Positions 28,307-41,298 are shown, numbered from the stretch's first letter. The stretch is 64,000 nucleotides of DNA from Photobacterium salinisoli (GCF_003614885.1 NZ_QZMS01000014.1:62001-126000); one strand, 5' to 3'. Notes: generated by a model from the sequence alone, not told the origin. Made by a program: numbers and translations.

Positions 28307-30406
28307 ATGCCCATTCAGATATTACCTGCCAGGCTGGCTAACCAGATCGCCGCTGGTGAAGTAGTGGAACGCCCTGCTTCTGTAGTGAAAGAGCTGGTGG
28401 AAAACAGTCTGGATGCTGGCGCAACCCGAATTGAAATCGACATTGATAAAGGCGGCAGCCGCACCATTCGTATCCGTGATAACGGAGCGGGGATAGTGAA
28501 AGAAGAGCTGCAACTCGCGCTCAGCCGTCACGCCACGTCAAAAATCACGACGCTGGATGATCTGGAAGCGATCGCCAGTCTGGGTTTCAGGGGCGAGGCA
28601 CTGGCCAGTATCAGCTCGGTTTCCCGTCTGACGCTGACCTCCCGTACTGAGGCGCAGCCGGAAGCCTGGTCGGCCTATGCCGAGGGGCGTGACATGACGG
28701 TGCAGCTCAAACCGGCTGCCCACCCGGTCGGGACGACAGTGGAAGTGCTGGATCTGTTTTTCAACACCCCGGCCCGCCGTAAATTTCTCCGCACCGAAAA
28801 AACCGAATTTGCCCATATTGATGAACTGCTCAAGCGCATTGCACTGAGTCGGTTTGATGCCAGTATACTGCTGCGTCATAACGGTAAACTGATCCGCCAA
28901 TATCGTGCCGCAGAGACACAGGCGCAAAAAGAGCGTCGGCTGGCCGCCGTGTGCGGGCAGGGTTTTCTGCAACATGCGCTGTCACTGGAGCTGGGCCATG
29001 GCGATCTGCGCCTGTCTGGTTGGATCTGCACCCCGCAAGGGGCGCGGGCGCAGAACGATATTCAGTACTGTTACGTCAATGGCCGGATGATGAAGGATAA
29101 GCTGATCAATCATGCTATCCGTCAGGCCTTTGAAGGCGCCCTGGCCGCAGAACAGTACGCGGCTTACGTGCTGTTTATTGAGGTCGACCCGCACCAGGTG
29201 GATGTCAACGTTCACCCGGCAAAGCACGAGGTCCGCTTTCACCATGCCCGTCTGGTGCATGATTTTATCTATCAGGGCGTGCAAAGTGCATTGCAGCAGA
29301 GCGCGGATGAAACCTGCCAGTACTCGGCACCAGAGCGAGCATCGGCTCGTGGCGATGCCAGCCAGCCAGATGCTTATCAGATCAAGGAGCCAGCGCCGCT
29401 TGGCAGGCAGCCGGATCCGGAACTGGATGCTGACAGCTCGCGCGTCCCTTCTGCCAACGCCCTGGATGCTATTGCCAACACTCCGGCCTACCCGCGACAA
29501 GCGCCGGCAAAAGAATGGCGACTGAGTGATGAGTCTGTCACCTCAGCCCGCCCGGCCGGTCGCCCTGAGCAGGAGAGGGCCGCTGCTTCCTCAGCGTCAC
29601 CCCGTCCTGCTGCCAGTGCGCGGAATCACTCGCCTCGGCAGTATGGCGGCGAACCGCCTTCCAAAGCGGAAGTCGCGGCCTATCAGGCATTGATGCAAAC
29701 ACAGGTCTCAGCGGCAGAACCTGAGCAGATACCACGGCAGCCGCAGAATACGCAACCAGACAACGCCTGGCGTGAAACGCCGCAAGCGGTCAAACGCGAT
29801 CCGGTACTCAACAGCCAGCCGGAGCACGGACTGGGTAAAGCGCTGACCGTGATTGCTGAGCGTTATCTGCTGGTCAGTCATGGTGCTGATGTCGCTTTGT
29901 TATCGCTCTCAGAGGCAGATCAGCTGCGCATTAAAGGGCAGCTGCAATTTGCCCGTCATGACGGCCTTAAACCTCAGCCATTGCTGATCCCGCTCGTGAT
30001 CCCAACCACGCAGCTGTTAAGCCAAAGCGCCGGACAGCACAGCGCGGTATTGCAGAAGCTGGGTATCCAGATCCGGGCAAAAGGGCAGGATAAACTGGTG
30101 ATCCTGGCGGTGAGCCTGCCGCTTCGCCAACAGAACCTGCAAGTGTTGATCCCTGCGTTACTCGAGCAACTCAGCACGCTGTCAGAGGCCGGGGAACATC
30201 TGAGTCATACTGACTACTGGGACTCTTTACTGGACTGGTTATCCGCCGAACTGTCGGCTCACAGTGAACGCTTCAGCCTGTCTCAGGCCATAACTTTACT
30301 GGGTGAGCTTGAACAACTCTGGGGGAGTACCCTGGAATCTTATTATTCCCGGTTGCTGCGTCCGGTCGATTTGCAGCCGGCATTAGAAGCGTTTAAACAT
30401 GACTAA
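28307..30406 (+). CDS. mutL: DNA mismatch repair protein MutL
   Basis: The 699 residues have an N-terminal GHKL ATPase ([28 protein letters not shown]) to about 330, with HPAKHEVRF at about 310. A long Pro/Ser/Gln-rich linker spans about 340-500, and the C-terminal dimerisation domain follows to 699. The C-domain has no DQHAxxE(x)4E endonuclease motif: the matching place reads [11 protein letters not shown]. It is therefore the endonuclease-free MutL of Dam/MutH species. It overlaps miaA by 8 bp. Confidence 0.96.
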   Translation: MPIQILPARLANQIAAGEVVERPASVVKELVENSLDAGATRIEIDIDKGGSRTIRIRDNGAGIVKEELQLALSRHATSKITTLDDLEAIASLGFRGEALASISSVSRLTLTSRTEAQPEAWSAYAEGRDMTVQLKPAAHPVGTTVEVLDLFFNTPARRKFLRTEKTEFAHIDELLKRIALSRFDASILLRHNGKLIRQYRAAETQAQKERRLAAVCGQGFLQHALSLELGHGDLRLSGWICTPQGARAQNDIQYCYVNGRMMKDKLINHAIRQAFEGALAAEQYAAYVLFIEVDPHQVDVNVHPAKHEVRFHHARLVHDFIYQGVQSALQQSADETCQYSAPERASARGDASQPDAYQIKEPAPLGRQPDPELDADSSRVPSANALDAIANTPAYPRQAPAKEWRLSDESVTSARPAGRPEQERAAASSASPRPAASARNHSPRQYGGEPPSKAEVAAYQALMQTQVSAAEPEQIPRQPQNTQPDNAWRETPQAVKRDPVLNSQPEHGLGKALTVIAERYLLVSHGADVALLSLSEADQLRIKGQLQFARHDGLKPQPLLIPLVIPTTQLLSQSAGQHSAVLQKLGIQIRAKGQDKLVILAVSLPLRQQNLQVLIPALLEQLSTLSEAGEHLSHTDYWDSLLDWLSAELSAHSERFSLSQAITLLGELEQLWGSTLESYYSRLLRPVDLQPALEAFKHD

Positions 30407-31334
30407 ATCTCTTCCACAGGCCATTTTTCTGATGGGGCCTACCGCGTCGGGAAAAACCGACCTGGCAATCCGTTTGCGTCAGCAGTTGCCTGTTGAATTA
30501 ATCAGTGTCGACTCTGCACTGATTTACCGTGATATGAATATTGGTACCGCTAAACCGGATGCCGCTGAGCTGGCTCAGGCGCCGCATCGGCTGATCGATA
30601 TTCGTGATCCGTCACAAAGTTATTCAGCCGCCGATTTTCGTGAAGATGCCCTCAAAGAAATGGCAGATATCGTGGCGGCTGGTCGCATTCCATTATTGGT
30701 TGGCGGCACTATGCTCTATTTTAAGGCTTTGCTGGAGGGGCTTTCGCCACTGCCTCAGGCAGATCCGGCTATTCGTGCTGAGATTGAGCAGCAAGCCCAG
30801 GAACAGGGTTGGCTGGCTTTGCATCAAGAATTGCAACAAATTGATCCCGTCTCTGCGACACGGATCCATCCAAATGATCCACAACGATTGTCGCGGGCAT
30901 TGGAAGTTTTCCGAATTTCAGGTAAAACTTTAACTGAGTTGACCCAAACGCAGGGGGAAACATTACCTTACCAGGTACACCAATTTGCGATAACACCCAT
31001 GGATAGGGCTATTCTGCATCAGAGGATCGAACAGCGCTTTGACAAGATGATCAAAGCAGGCTTTGAACAGGAAGTTCGAGCCTTGTATGAGCGGGGGGAT
31101 CTGCATCCGGATCTCCCGTCGGTGCGCTGTGTTGGATACCGACAGATGTGGGATTACTTTGACGGTAATTGCACGTTGGATGACGCGGTTTTTCGCGGAA
31201 TCTGTGCAACCCGTCAGTTAGCCAAGCGGCAGATTACCTGGCTTCGCAGCTGGAAAGCGCTGACTTGGTTGGATAGCAGTGATGTAGAGAAAGCGTTACA
31301 AACAGTCACAAACTCCGTTAGCCGTGAGGTTTGA
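30399..31334 (+). CDS. miaA: tRNA dimethylallyltransferase MiaA
   Basis: 311 residues with the P-loop [11 protein letters not shown], the tRNA and DMAPP-site segment [22 protein letters not shown], and [15 protein letters not shown]. It transfers a dimethylallyl group to A37 of UNN-decoding tRNAs. Its start overlaps the end of mutL, so translation is coupled. An 86-bp gap with AT-rich sequence separates it from hfq, which probably has its own promoter there as well. Confidence 0.97.
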   Translation: MTKSLPQAIFLMGPTASGKTDLAIRLRQQLPVELISVDSALIYRDMNIGTAKPDAAELAQAPHRLIDIRDPSQSYSAADFREDALKEMADIVAAGRIPLLVGGTMLYFKALLEGLSPLPQADPAIRAEIEQQAQEQGWLALHQELQQIDPVSATRIHPNDPQRLSRALEVFRISGKTLTELTQTQGETLPYQVHQFAITPMDRAILHQRIEQRFDKMIKAGFEQEVRALYERGDLHPDLPSVRCVGYRQMWDYFDGNCTLDDAVFRGICATRQLAKRQITWLRSWKALTWLDSSDVEKALQTVTNSVSREV

Positions 31335-31408
31335 TTAACGTGTATACTCATCTCTGCTTTGCGTATTGTTTATTTTGTTCATTGAAACATACAACTACAA
31401 ACAAATAA

Positions 31409-31687
<279 letters not shown>

Positions 31688-31712
31688 TATTCTTCGATAA
31701 GGAGTTGATTGC

Positions 31713-33002
31713 TTGTTTGACCGTTATGAAGCCGGTGAACAGGCAATTCTTGTTCATATCAACTTCACGCAAGAAGGGGAATGGGAAGATCTCAGCGAGT
31801 TTGAAATGCTGGTCTCCTCGGCGGGAGTCAATAAGCTGCGTGTGATTACAGGCAGCCGACAGTCTCCCCACCCTAAGTATTACGTGGGAGAAGGTAAAGC
31901 ACAGGAAATTGCCGATGCGGTCAGAGCGGAAAACGCCGAGATCGTCATTTTTAACCATTCACTCTCGCCAGCCCAGGAGCGAAACCTGGAGCGGCTGTGC
32001 AAATGCCGGGTTCTGGACAGAACCGGATTGATCTTGGATATCTTCGCTCAGCGTGCGCGAACCCATGAGGGTAAGCTGCAAGTCGAGCTGGCGCAGTTAC
32101 GTCATATTTCTACCCGTTTGATCCGCGGCTGGACCCACCTTGAACGACAGAAAGGCGGGATAGGTCTGCGCGGACCGGGTGAAACTCAGCTTGAAACTGA
32201 CCGTCGTTTACTGCGCGAAAGGATCAAGGCGATTCTGCGCCGTCTGGATAAAGTATCCAAACAGCGGGATCAGGGTCGTCGCGCCAGAAGCCGGGCAGAT
32301 ATTCCGACAATTTCGTTAGTCGGTTATACCAACGCCGGTAAGTCTACCCTGTTTAACCGGGTGACGGATGCCGGGGTGTATGCCGCGGATCAGCTGTTTG
32401 CCACCTTGGATCCGACGTTGCGGAAAATCGATGTAGAGGATGTGGGAACCAGTATTCTGGCCGATACGGTCGGATTTATCCGCCATCTTCCTCATGATTT
32501 GGTGGCTGCGTTTAAAGCGACACTGAAAGAAACCCAGGAAGCCGCGTTGTTGTTACATGTGGTGGATGCCAGTGATGAGCGTTATCGGGAAAATATCGAT
32601 GCGGTTAACACTGTACTGGAAGAAATCGATGCCAGTGATGTTCCGGTATTGGTGGTCATGAATAAGATTGACAACCTGGAAGAGGCTGAGCCGCGTATTG
32701 AGCGCGACGAAGACGGTATTCCACGGTGTGTCTGGGTTTCTGCCCGTGAAGGAACCGGTATTGACCTGCTCTTCACGGCACTGACGGAACGGCTGTCCGG
32801 GACTATGGTCACCCATACTCTGTGCCTGCCGCCGGCAGTGATCGGTCGCTTCCGGAGCAAGTTTTATCAGCTTGGGGCGATTGTCAGGGAAGAGTATGAA
32901 GAAAATGGTAACCTGATACTGGATGTACGTTTACCCATCGCAGAATGGGCTCGACTGCAAAAAAGAGAGCACCAGGGGCTGGATGACTTTATCCTTGCCT
33001 GA
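31713..33002 (+). CDS. hflX: Ribosome-rescue GTPase HflX
   Basis: 429 residues beginning MFDRYEAGEQAILVHI from a TTG codon. The TTG at 31713 is preceded by AAGGAG and the alignment begins there, so the rare start is believable. The N-terminal glycine-rich domain holds SPHPKYYVGEGKA and GGIGLRGPGETQLETDRR. The GTPase domain has GYTNAGKST, DTVGFIRHLP and NKID. HflX splits stalled 70S ribosomes under stress. It lies 25 bp after hfq. Confidence 0.96.
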   Translation: MFDRYEAGEQAILVHINFTQEGEWEDLSEFEMLVSSAGVNKLRVITGSRQSPHPKYYVGEGKAQEIADAVRAENAEIVIFNHSLSPAQERNLERLCKCRVLDRTGLILDIFAQRARTHEGKLQVELAQLRHISTRLIRGWTHLERQKGGIGLRGPGETQLETDRRLLRERIKAILRRLDKVSKQRDQGRRARSRADIPTISLVGYTNAGKSTLFNRVTDAGVYAADQLFATLDPTLRKIDVEDVGTSILADTVGFIRHLPHDLVAAFKATLKETQEAALLLHVVDASDERYRENIDAVNTVLEEIDASDVPVLVVMNKIDNLEEAEPRIERDEDGIPRCVWVSAREGTGIDLLFTALTERLSGTMVTHTLCLPPAVIGRFRSKFYQLGAIVREEYEENGNLILDVRLPIAEWARLQKREHQGLDDFILA

Positions 33003-33056
33003 TGGACTGCTAGAGTAATAAAAACTGTCGTCATATCATATTGATGGAGTTCTATA

Positions 33057-34211
33057 ATGGCGTGGAATGAGCCTGGAAACAACGGTGGCCGCGATAAGGA
33101 CCCTTGGGGGAACAATAATCGTGGTGGTCGTGAACAAGGGCCGCCTGATCTCGATGAAGTGTTTGCAAAACTGAGTCGTAAGTTTGGTGGTATTTTTGGG
33201 AATAAGCGTGGACCTTCGAGCGGTGGCGGTGCTGTCGGCTTAGGTGTTATTGCTGTTATCGCGGCTGCGATTTGGGGCTTTTCAGGGTTTTATACTGTTG
33301 GCGAAGCTGAGCGTGGCGTCGTACTTCGGTTTGGTAAATTCTATGAAATGGTCGATCCTGGTCTGAACTGGAAACCTACCTTCATCGATGATGTTGAGCT
33401 GGTCAACGTACAGGCGATTCGTTCTCTGCGCAGCTCAGGTCTGATGCTGACGAAGGATGAAAACGTACTGAGAGTTGAAATGGAAGTGCAGTACAGGGTT
33501 TCTGATGCACAGAAGTACCTGTTCAGTGTGACCAATGCGGACGACAGTCTGCGTCAGGCAACGGATTCTGCTCTGCGTGCGGTGATCGGTGACTCCACTA
33601 TGGATGAAGCCCTGACCCGTGGCCGTCAGACCATTCGTGCCAATACCCAGACGGATATCGATAAGATTACCGATAAATATGACATGGGTATTCTGGTTGT
33701 GGACGTGAACTTCCAGTCAGCCCGTCCGCCGGAAGCTGTGAAAGATGCATTTGATGATGCGATCGCGGCCCGAGAGGATGAGGAGCGCTTTGTGCGCGAA
33801 GCGGAAGCCTACAGCAACGATATCCTGCCGAAAGCAACAGGTCGTGCTGAACGTCTGAAGAAAGAAGCGGAAGGTTATACCGAGAAAGTGGTTAACGGCG
33901 CACTGGGTGAAGTGGCTCAGTTCGAGAAACTGTTACCTGAGTACAATGCAGCGAAAGAAGTAACCCGTAATCGCTTGTATCTGGACACCATGGAACGCGT
34001 TTACTCCAACACCAGCAAAGTGATGGTGGACTCGAAATCCGGTGGCAATCTGCTTTATCTGCCTTTGGACAAGCTGATGAATCAGGCGGAAGGCAGTAAA
34101 CAGCAAATGAGCCCATCCAGCTCGTACGGTATTGAACTGGAGAAGACGGAAAATGTGAATCCTACTCCAGCGGCACCGCGTGCTGATTCTGGTCGTCAGG
34201 GGAGATATTAA
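33057..34211 (+). CDS. hflK: FtsH protease regulator subunit HflK
   Basis: A 384-residue SPFH-domain protein. The N-terminal 60 residues are Gly/Asn-rich, followed by one transmembrane helix (VGLGVIAVIAAAIWGFSGFYTV) at about 58-80. The SPFH domain and a long charged coiled coil, with EAEAYSNDILPKATGRAER, lie in the periplasm. HflK and HflC form a cage around FtsH and modulate its proteolysis of membrane proteins. It has a TGGAGT ribosome binding site and sits 2 bp ahead of hflC. Confidence 0.96.
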   Translation: MAWNEPGNNGGRDKDPWGNNNRGGREQGPPDLDEVFAKLSRKFGGIFGNKRGPSSGGGAVGLGVIAVIAAAIWGFSGFYTVGEAERGVVLRFGKFYEMVDPGLNWKPTFIDDVELVNVQAIRSLRSSGLMLTKDENVLRVEMEVQYRVSDAQKYLFSVTNADDSLRQATDSALRAVIGDSTMDEALTRGRQTIRANTQTDIDKITDKYDMGILVVDVNFQSARPPEAVKDAFDDAIAAREDEERFVREAEAYSNDILPKATGRAERLKKEAEGYTEKVVNGALGEVAQFEKLLPEYNAAKEVTRNRLYLDTMERVYSNTSKVMVDSKSGGNLLYLPLDKLMNQAEGSKQQMSPSSSYGIELEKTENVNPTPAAPRADSGRQGRY

Positions 34212-34213
34212 TT

Positions 34214-35212
34214 ATGCGTAAGTTAATTATCCCGCTCGTAGTCATTCTCATCGCTCTGGTGTTGATGTCCGTCTTCGTCGTCAAAGAGGGCGAGCGTGGT
34301 ATTGTGGTTCGTTTCGGTCGAATCATTAAAGATGACACCAGCAACATGACTCGTGTGTATGAGCCGGGCCTGCACTTCAAAGTACCGGTATTTGACCGTG
34401 TTCGTAAGCTGGATGCCCGTATTCAGACCATGGATGATCAGGCTGACCGTTTTGTCACCTCTGAGAAAAAAGACGTGATCATCGACACTTATGTGAAGTG
34501 GCGTATTCAGGACTTCGGTCAGTATTACCTGACAACCGGTGGCGGTAATACCGCAACGGCGGAAGGACTGCTGAAACGCAAAGTGGTTGACAGTCTGCGT
34601 GCACAGATCGGTGCGAAAGAGATCAAACAGATAGTGTCTGGTCCGGATCGTGGCAACAACGTGGATGCCGGCGCTGCTGCACCCGTTGATGAAAGCGTGG
34701 CCATTGCGTCTGAAATTGTGCAGGAAGTCGCTCCCAGAAGAGAACTGGAAGGCGAGCGTGACAAGATCATGGCCGATGTACTGGCTGAAACTCAGATCAG
34801 TGCCCGTGACCTTGGTATCGAAGTGGTTGATTTCCGCATGAAGAAAATCAACCTGCCGGATGAGATCAGCGAGTCTATCTATCGCCGTATGCGTGCTGAA
34901 CGTGAATCGGTGGCTCGTAAGCATCGTTCTCAGGGTCGAGAAAAAGCCGAGGTTATCCGTGCTCAGTCTGAGCTGGAAGTCGCCAAGATTATTTCTGAAG
35001 CCGAACGTATTGCCCGCATCCAGCGCGGTGATGCTGAAGCAAAAGCGGCTGAAATCTATGCGACTGCGTTTAACAAGGATCCGGAGTTTTATAACTTCCT
35101 GCGTTCTTTGAAAGCGTACGAGAACAGCTTCAGTTCCAAACAGGATATTCTGGTAGTTGATCCGAACAGTGATTTCTTCAAATACATGAAAGAATCAAAC
35201 GGCCTGAACTAA
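34214..35212 (+). CDS. hflC: FtsH protease regulator subunit HflC
   Basis: A 332-residue SPFH protein. An N-terminal anchor (KLIIPLVVILIALVLMSVFVV) is followed by the SPFH domain (GIVVRFGRI, YEPGLHFKVPVFDRV) and a coiled coil rich in Arg, Glu and Ala. It ends FFKYMKESNGLN. It is the partner of HflK, with the start 2 bp after the hflK stop. A terminator follows 18 bp after its own stop, closing the hfq-hflXKC unit. Confidence 0.96.
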   Translation: MRKLIIPLVVILIALVLMSVFVVKEGERGIVVRFGRIIKDDTSNMTRVYEPGLHFKVPVFDRVRKLDARIQTMDDQADRFVTSEKKDVIIDTYVKWRIQDFGQYYLTTGGGNTATAEGLLKRKVVDSLRAQIGAKEIKQIVSGPDRGNNVDAGAAAPVDESVAIASEIVQEVAPRRELEGERDKIMADVLAETQISARDLGIEVVDFRMKKINLPDEISESIYRRMRAERESVARKHRSQGREKAEVIRAQSELEVAKIISEAERIARIQRGDAEAKAAEIYATAFNKDPEFYNFLRSLKAYENSFSSKQDILVVDPNSDFFKYMKESNGLN

Positions 35213-35230
35213 GCGGGTTCAGTGCTGACA

Positions 35231-35262
35231 AAAAGACAAGGCATGGCCTTGTCTTTTTTTTT
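35231..35262 (+). terminator. Rho-independent terminator after hflC
   Basis: A 12-bp perfect stem (AAAAGACAAGGC with its complement) with a 3-base loop is followed by a run of T. Confidence 0.92.
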
Positions 35263-35303
35263 GTCCGATACCGGGGATGGTAAGTCGAGAGCGGGGTAAA
35301 ACG

Positions 35304-35498
35304 ATGAGTCAAACATTCTGGCTGGCCGTCGGGCTGGTACTGATTCTGGAAGGTTTGGGGCCGTTACTGGCACCCAGAGGCTGGCGCGAACTGATCCGTC
35401 AGTTGAGCAGCCAGAATGATCAGACATTGCGCCGGATAGGGGGTTGTTTAGTCGTCGCTGGCAGCGTGATTGCTTATATCATGTTCACCCAGCTGTAA
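35304..35498 (+). CDS. yjeT: YjeT family protein (DUF2065)
   Basis: 64 residues starting MSQTFWLAVGLVLILEGLGPLLAP, with a second hydrophobic helix near the C-terminus (GGCLVVAGSVIAYIMF). Two helices with a short polar loop and a location between hflC and purA match E. coli YjeT. The function is unknown. The frame is open nine codons further upstream, but the ATG at 35304 matches the family start. Confidence 0.85.
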   Translation: MSQTFWLAVGLVLILEGLGPLLAPRGWRELIRQLSSQNDQTLRRIGGCLVVAGSVIAYIMFTQL

Positions 35499-35587
35499 AT
35501 CCTGACGTAGGGTATTCGTGAAGCCTGCCTTTCGATTTTCTGGGTCATGGTCAAAAAATGACTGCAAGCAAATTTGTAAGGTGCTAG

Positions 35588-36919
<1,332 letters not shown>

Positions 36920-36945
36920 TAGCGTAGCGATTTGACCTGATGCTC

Positions 36946-36973
36946 AAAAGCCAACCTTAGGGTTGGCTTTTTG
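36946..36973 (+). terminator. Rho-independent terminator after purA
   Basis: AAAGCCAACC, loop TTAG, GGTTGGCTTT followed by T, 27 bp after the purA stop. Confidence 0.92.
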
Positions 36974-36997
36974 TTGTCCGCTTTCTGAAATTTTGGC

Positions 36998-37024
36998 TAA
37001 AGTCTGCTTGCCTCTGGTCGATAA
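36998..37024 (+). promoter_or_regulatory. Sigma-28 (FliA) promoter of motX
   Basis: TAAAGTCT, 11 bases, GTCGATAA. This differs from the consensus TAAAGTTT-N11-GCCGATAA at only two positions and has exact spacing. It lies about 80 bp ahead of the motX start and just after the purA terminator, so motX is switched with late flagellar genes. Confidence 0.82.
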
Positions 37025-37106
37025 GGTTCATACCGCCGTGTTTTATCGTTTTCAGCGAAGAAATAGGGTTGAGTCCAGTCGTCATGTTTCAATAAGAGAG
37101 AGCGGA

Positions 37107-37733
37107 ATGGTTCTGCGTGCAATAGTGCTTTCAGCTTTAATGGCAGCGATGCCGGCTAAAGCGATTACAGATGTTGGGGATGCTGTGCCTTTGTATTCAG
37201 AGGCGGAACTGATCCATCTGTTTGAAAGCAACCAGCAGCTACAGCGCGTGAAAGCCGATGAGTGCCAGTTGGTTCAGGATATTGAAGTGCGGGCAGAGCG
37301 TGTGGAGCTGCCGGCGTATCAGTTTCTGTATGGCGACATGCTGGCCTGGGGCGTGTGTGTGGAGCGTGACGTTGAGCTGGGTCTCTATTACATGGAAACG
37401 GCAGCTCGCCAGGGTTTACCTTCGGCGCTGGAACAACTGGGCCGTTATTATGCCAGAGGTACGCTGGTGCAGCAGGATCGGGAACGTGCGATTCCTTATT
37501 TGCGTGAAGCGGCAGCTATGGGGCATCTGGCGGCGCGTATTCAGCTCGCCGAGTTGCTAGTTAATGATTATGGCAGTCCGCTTGATTACGAAGATGCATA
37601 CCGCTGGCTGTACCAGTCCGTCACCGCAGACGGCCGGACCCACAGAAAGATTACTCAGCTACGCCGCAATTTAGAGCAGCGTATGCCCTCCAATGTGATT
37701 GCTCGCGCCAAGCGACGAGAGAGCTTCTGGTAA
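37107..37733 (+). CDS. motX: Sodium-driven flagellar motor protein MotX
   Basis: A 208-residue secreted protein. The signal peptide (MVLRAIVLSALMAAMPAKA) is followed by Sel1/TPR-like repeats such as ALEQLGRYYARGTLVQQD and AARIQLAELLVNDYGS, with two cysteines in the mature part. The start at 37107 has an AGAGAGCGG ribosome binding site and gives a proper signal peptide; the longer open frame would begin inside the purA terminator. MotX and MotY form the T-ring of polar sodium-driven motors. Location after purA matches vibrios, and the sigma-28 promoter upstream supports the call. Confidence 0.92.
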   Translation: MVLRAIVLSALMAAMPAKAITDVGDAVPLYSEAELIHLFESNQQLQRVKADECQLVQDIEVRAERVELPAYQFLYGDMLAWGVCVERDVELGLYYMETAARQGLPSALEQLGRYYARGTLVQQDRERAIPYLREAAAMGHLAARIQLAELLVNDYGSPLDYEDAYRWLYQSVTADGRTHRKITQLRRNLEQRMPSNVIARAKRRESFW

Positions 37734-37992
37734 CCTCCCCCTGACCGTGGTGATTTTTGGCCTGCGGTATCTTTTCAGGCAGTTAGCGCTTAGAATGTGA
37801 TCTGAGCGGCATATAACTTGTCGCGTTGCTTGAGCTGCCGGTGACAGGCAGGCTCACAAAAAAAGCGTGTAAGCGACTGATTCACACGCAGATATTATCT
37901 TCATTTATTGGAGCGGAATTTGACCTGCTCCCAACTAATTATTGATGGCAGGGATATACTTAGGGTATCTGGCTGCCAATACGGATTATTTT

Positions 37993-40536
37993 ATGTCCAA
38001 AGGTACAACTGATTTACCCGTCGATCCTTTCCGCGAGCGGGAAGCTCAAAACTACGAAAACCCAATCCCAAGTCGTGAATTCATTCTGGAAGTGGTTCGC
38101 GGCTTTAATACACCTGTTAATCGCGATCAGCTGTTTACCGAGCTGAAATTGCAGGGCGAAGACCAGTACGAAGGCCTTCGCCGCCGATTGCGCGCCATGG
38201 AGCGCGACGGTCAGCTGGTGTACACCCGCCGCCAGTGTTACGCACTGCCGGAAAGACTGGATCTGATTAAAGGTCATGTCATCGGCCATAAAGACGGCTT
38301 TGGTTTTGTACGCCCTGAAGGCAGCGGCATGGCCCGTCAAGATGACCTGCTGTTGCCGTCTCATCAGATGCGCGGTGTTATCCATGGTGATTACGTTCTG
38401 GTTCAGGTGGCTGGCGTTGATAAACGCGGCCGCCGTGAAGGGCGAATTGTCCGTGTTCTCAAGGAATACAGCGGCCAGATTGTCGGTCGTTATTTTATTG
38501 AAGACGGTATGGGCTTCGTTGTGCCGGATGATTCACGTATCTCGCAGGATATCGTGATCCCTCAGGAAGAGCGCCAGGGGGCCCGCATGGGTAACGTCGT
38601 GGTGGTGGAAATCACCCAGCGTGCCACCCGTCAGTACAATGCTGTCGGTAAAATTATCGAAGTCCTGGGCGAGAACATGGCGCCGGGGATGGAAATTGAA
38701 ATTGCCCTGCGAACTTATGATATTCCTCATGTCTGGCCGGCAGAAGTTGAGAAGCAGGTCGCGACACTGAAAGAAGAAGTGCCGGAAGAAGCCAAAAAAG
38801 GCCGTGTTGATCTGCGGGATTTGCCTTTGGTGACTATCGACGGCGAAGACGCCCGTGATTTCGATGATGCGGTGTTCTGTGAAAAGAAAAAATCCGGCGG
38901 CTGGCGTTTATGGGTGGCTATCGCTGATGTCAGCTATTATGTACGCCCTGACAGCGCGCTGGATAAAGAAGCGATAAACCGTGGTAACTCGGTCTACTTC
39001 CCGGCTCAGGTGATCCCTATGTTGCCTGAAGTGCTGTCTAACGGTCTGTGCTCGCTCAACCCTCAGGTTGACCGCCTGTGTATGGTCTGCGAAATGACCA
39101 TTTCGGCGTCAGGTAAACTGTCAGGCTACCGGCATTACGAAGCCGTGATGAACTCCCATGCCCGTCTGACGTACACCAAAGTCAGCAAGATGCTGGAAGG
39201 AGACGAGGAGCTGCGTCAGCGTTATGCGCCTTTGGTACCGCATCTGGAAGAACTGTACAGCATGTACAAAGTGCTGAAGCTTGCGCGCGAGCAGCGCGGT
39301 GCCATTGAGTTTGAAACGCTGGAAACCCAGTTTATTTTCAATGCGGACCGTAAGATTGATCGTATTGTGCCGTCAGAGCGTAACGATGCCCACAAGATCA
39401 TCGAAGAATGTATGATCATGGCGAACGTGGCTTCTGCCAAGCTGGTGGAAAAAGCCAAAGAGCCGGCACTGTACCGGGTGCATGACACCCCGGGTGAAGA
39501 GCGCCTGACGGGCTTTAGGGATTTCCTCGGCGAGCTGGGTCTGAATCTGACCGGTGGTCTGGAGCCGGCTCCGAGTGATTATGCTCATCTGGCCGCGGCG
39601 ATCCAGGATCGTCCGGACAAAGAACTGATCCAGACTATGCTGTTGCGCTCCATGAAGCAGGCTGTGTATCAGGCGGAAAACCTGGGCCACTTTGGCCTGG
39701 CACTAAACTCGTATGCGCACTTTACGTCACCGATTCGCCGCTATCCAGATCTGGCCCTGCATCGTGCCATTAAATACTTGATAGCCAAAGAGAACGGCAC
39801 CAACAAAGATCGCTGGACCCCGACAGGTGGCTACCACTATTCCTTTGATGATATGGATGTGCTGGGTGAACAATGCTCCATGACAGAGCGTCGGGCCGAT
39901 GATGCCACGCGTGATGTGGCAGACTGGCTGAAATGTGAATACATGCAGGATCATGTCGGTGATGAGTTTGACGGTGTGATTGCCAATGTCACTGGCTTTG
40001 GCTTCTTTGTTCGCCTCAATGAGCTTAATATTGACGGCCTGGTTCATATCTCCAATCTCGACAATGATTACTACCAGTATGATCCTATCGGTCAGCGCCT
40101 GGTGGGAGATGCATCCGGCAAAATTTACCGCCTGGGTGATACGGTTCAGGTGAAAGTCGCAGCGATCAACCTCAACGACCGTCAGATTGATTTCGAACTG
40201 GTGGGAGGCGGCAGAAAGGCCCGCCGCCCGGGTAAAACCGCCCAGACCCGTGAGAAGCAGCAACGGATGCGTAAAGCGGAAGGGTTGCAGCGGCAGAGCC
40301 TGAAAGCGTACCGCGTAGAAAACGGTGAAGCGCAGCAGGAGCACAAAGCGGAAGCGAAGAAAGAGCGCAGTTCTGTCCGTCAGCAACTGAAAGCCGGCGT
40401 AATCGCCAAACCTGGCAGCGAAGACGACAAGAAAGGCAAAAAAGCCAAGAAAAAAGACAAGGCAAAAAAGAAATCGGTCAAGGCGCGCAAGCCGCGGGCC
40501 GGTAAGAAAGAACGAGCGGCGAAGAAGAATAAGTAA
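37993..40536 (+). CDS. rnr: Ribonuclease R
   Basis: I use the ATG at 37993 ([16 protein letters not shown]), giving 847 residues. A TTG or ATG 51 or 48 bases upstream would add a non-conserved stretch. The order is an N-terminal helix-turn-helix, cold-shock domains, the RNB catalytic domain with [16 protein letters not shown] near residue 280, an S1 domain at about 660-730, and a Lys-rich tail of about 110 residues. It degrades structured RNA 3'-5', including rRNA, and acts with tmRNA. Its stop overlaps the rlmB start. Confidence 0.95.
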   Translation: MSKGTTDLPVDPFREREAQNYENPIPSREFILEVVRGFNTPVNRDQLFTELKLQGEDQYEGLRRRLRAMERDGQLVYTRRQCYALPERLDLIKGHVIGHKDGFGFVRPEGSGMARQDDLLLPSHQMRGVIHGDYVLVQVAGVDKRGRREGRIVRVLKEYSGQIVGRYFIEDGMGFVVPDDSRISQDIVIPQEERQGARMGNVVVVEITQRATRQYNAVGKIIEVLGENMAPGMEIEIALRTYDIPHVWPAEVEKQVATLKEEVPEEAKKGRVDLRDLPLVTIDGEDARDFDDAVFCEKKKSGGWRLWVAIADVSYYVRPDSALDKEAINRGNSVYFPAQVIPMLPEVLSNGLCSLNPQVDRLCMVCEMTISASGKLSGYRHYEAVMNSHARLTYTKVSKMLEGDEELRQRYAPLVPHLEELYSMYKVLKLAREQRGAIEFETLETQFIFNADRKIDRIVPSERNDAHKIIEECMIMANVASAKLVEKAKEPALYRVHDTPGEERLTGFRDFLGELGLNLTGGLEPAPSDYAHLAAAIQDRPDKELIQTMLLRSMKQAVYQAENLGHFGLALNSYAHFTSPIRRYPDLALHRAIKYLIAKENGTNKDRWTPTGGYHYSFDDMDVLGEQCSMTERRADDATRDVADWLKCEYMQDHVGDEFDGVIANVTGFGFFVRLNELNIDGLVHISNLDNDYYQYDPIGQRLVGDASGKIYRLGDTVQVKVAAINLNDRQIDFELVGGGRKARRPGKTAQTREKQQRMRKAEGLQRQSLKAYRVENGEAQQEHKAEAKKERSSVRQQLKAGVIAKPGSEDDKKGKKAKKKDKAKKKSVKARKPRAGKKERAAKKNK

Positions 40537-41273
40537 TGCGTAATGATATGATTTTCGGCATTCATGCCGTCAGCGCTGTGCTGGGTTCCGACCCGGCACG
40601 TTTCATTGAAGTCTTTGTGCTGAAAGGGCGCCAGGACGAGCGTGTATTGCCGCTGCTAAATGAATTGCAGCGATTAGGGGTAACTATCCAACAGGCCGGT
40701 CGTAAGGCACTGGACGATAAAGCTGACGGCGGTAGCCATCAGGGTATTGTGGCGCGGGTCAAACCGGGCAAGCAGTACAATGAACAGGATCTGGATGACC
40801 TGTTGGATGGCAAAGACAATCCGCTGCTGTTGATACTGGACGGTGTTACCGATCCGCATAACCTGGGCGCATGTCTGCGTAATGCCGATGCCGCCGGTGT
40901 GGTCGCGATTATCGTGCCGAAAGACAGGGCCGCTCAGTTGAACGCCACCGCATCTAAAGTGGCCTGTGGGGCTGCTGAAGTGGTCCCGCTGATTCGTGTG
41001 ACCAATCTGGCCCGTACCATGCGTGCATTGCAGGAGAAAGGGATTTGGATTGTCGGTACTGCCGGTGAAGCGACACATGACCTCTATCAAAGCAAACTGA
41101 CCGGGCCGCTGGCGATAGTCATGGGTGCGGAAGGGGAAGGAATGCGCCGTCTTACCCGCGAGACCTGTGATGATCTGATTAAGATCCCGATGGCAGGCAC
41201 TGTTTCCAGCCTGAATGTGTCTGTTGCAACGGGGATCTGCCTGTTTGAAGCGGTGCGCCAGCGTCAGGGCTGA
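40536..41273 (+). CDS. rlmB: 23S rRNA Gm2251 2'-O-methyltransferase RlmB
   Basis: A 245-residue SPOUT methyltransferase. The N-terminal substrate domain starts [12 protein letters not shown]. The knotted catalytic domain has [32 protein letters not shown] and [15 protein letters not shown], the three SpoU motifs. It methylates G2251 in the peptidyl-transferase P loop. The ATG overlaps the last base of rnr, so translation is coupled. Confidence 0.96.
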   Translation: MRNDMIFGIHAVSAVLGSDPARFIEVFVLKGRQDERVLPLLNELQRLGVTIQQAGRKALDDKADGGSHQGIVARVKPGKQYNEQDLDDLLDGKDNPLLLILDGVTDPHNLGACLRNADAAGVVAIIVPKDRAAQLNATASKVACGAAEVVPLIRVTNLARTMRALQEKGIWIVGTAGEATHDLYQSKLTGPLAIVMGAEGEGMRRLTRETCDDLIKIPMAGTVSSLNVSVATGICLFEAVRQRQG

Positions 41274-41298
41274 ACCAAAAATACCCGTAAAATCAAAT

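Noticed and set aside
34223..34924. A 233-codon minus-strand frame inside hflC
   Set aside because: Antisense to hflC, low similarity to anything, His/Thr-rich shadow composition.
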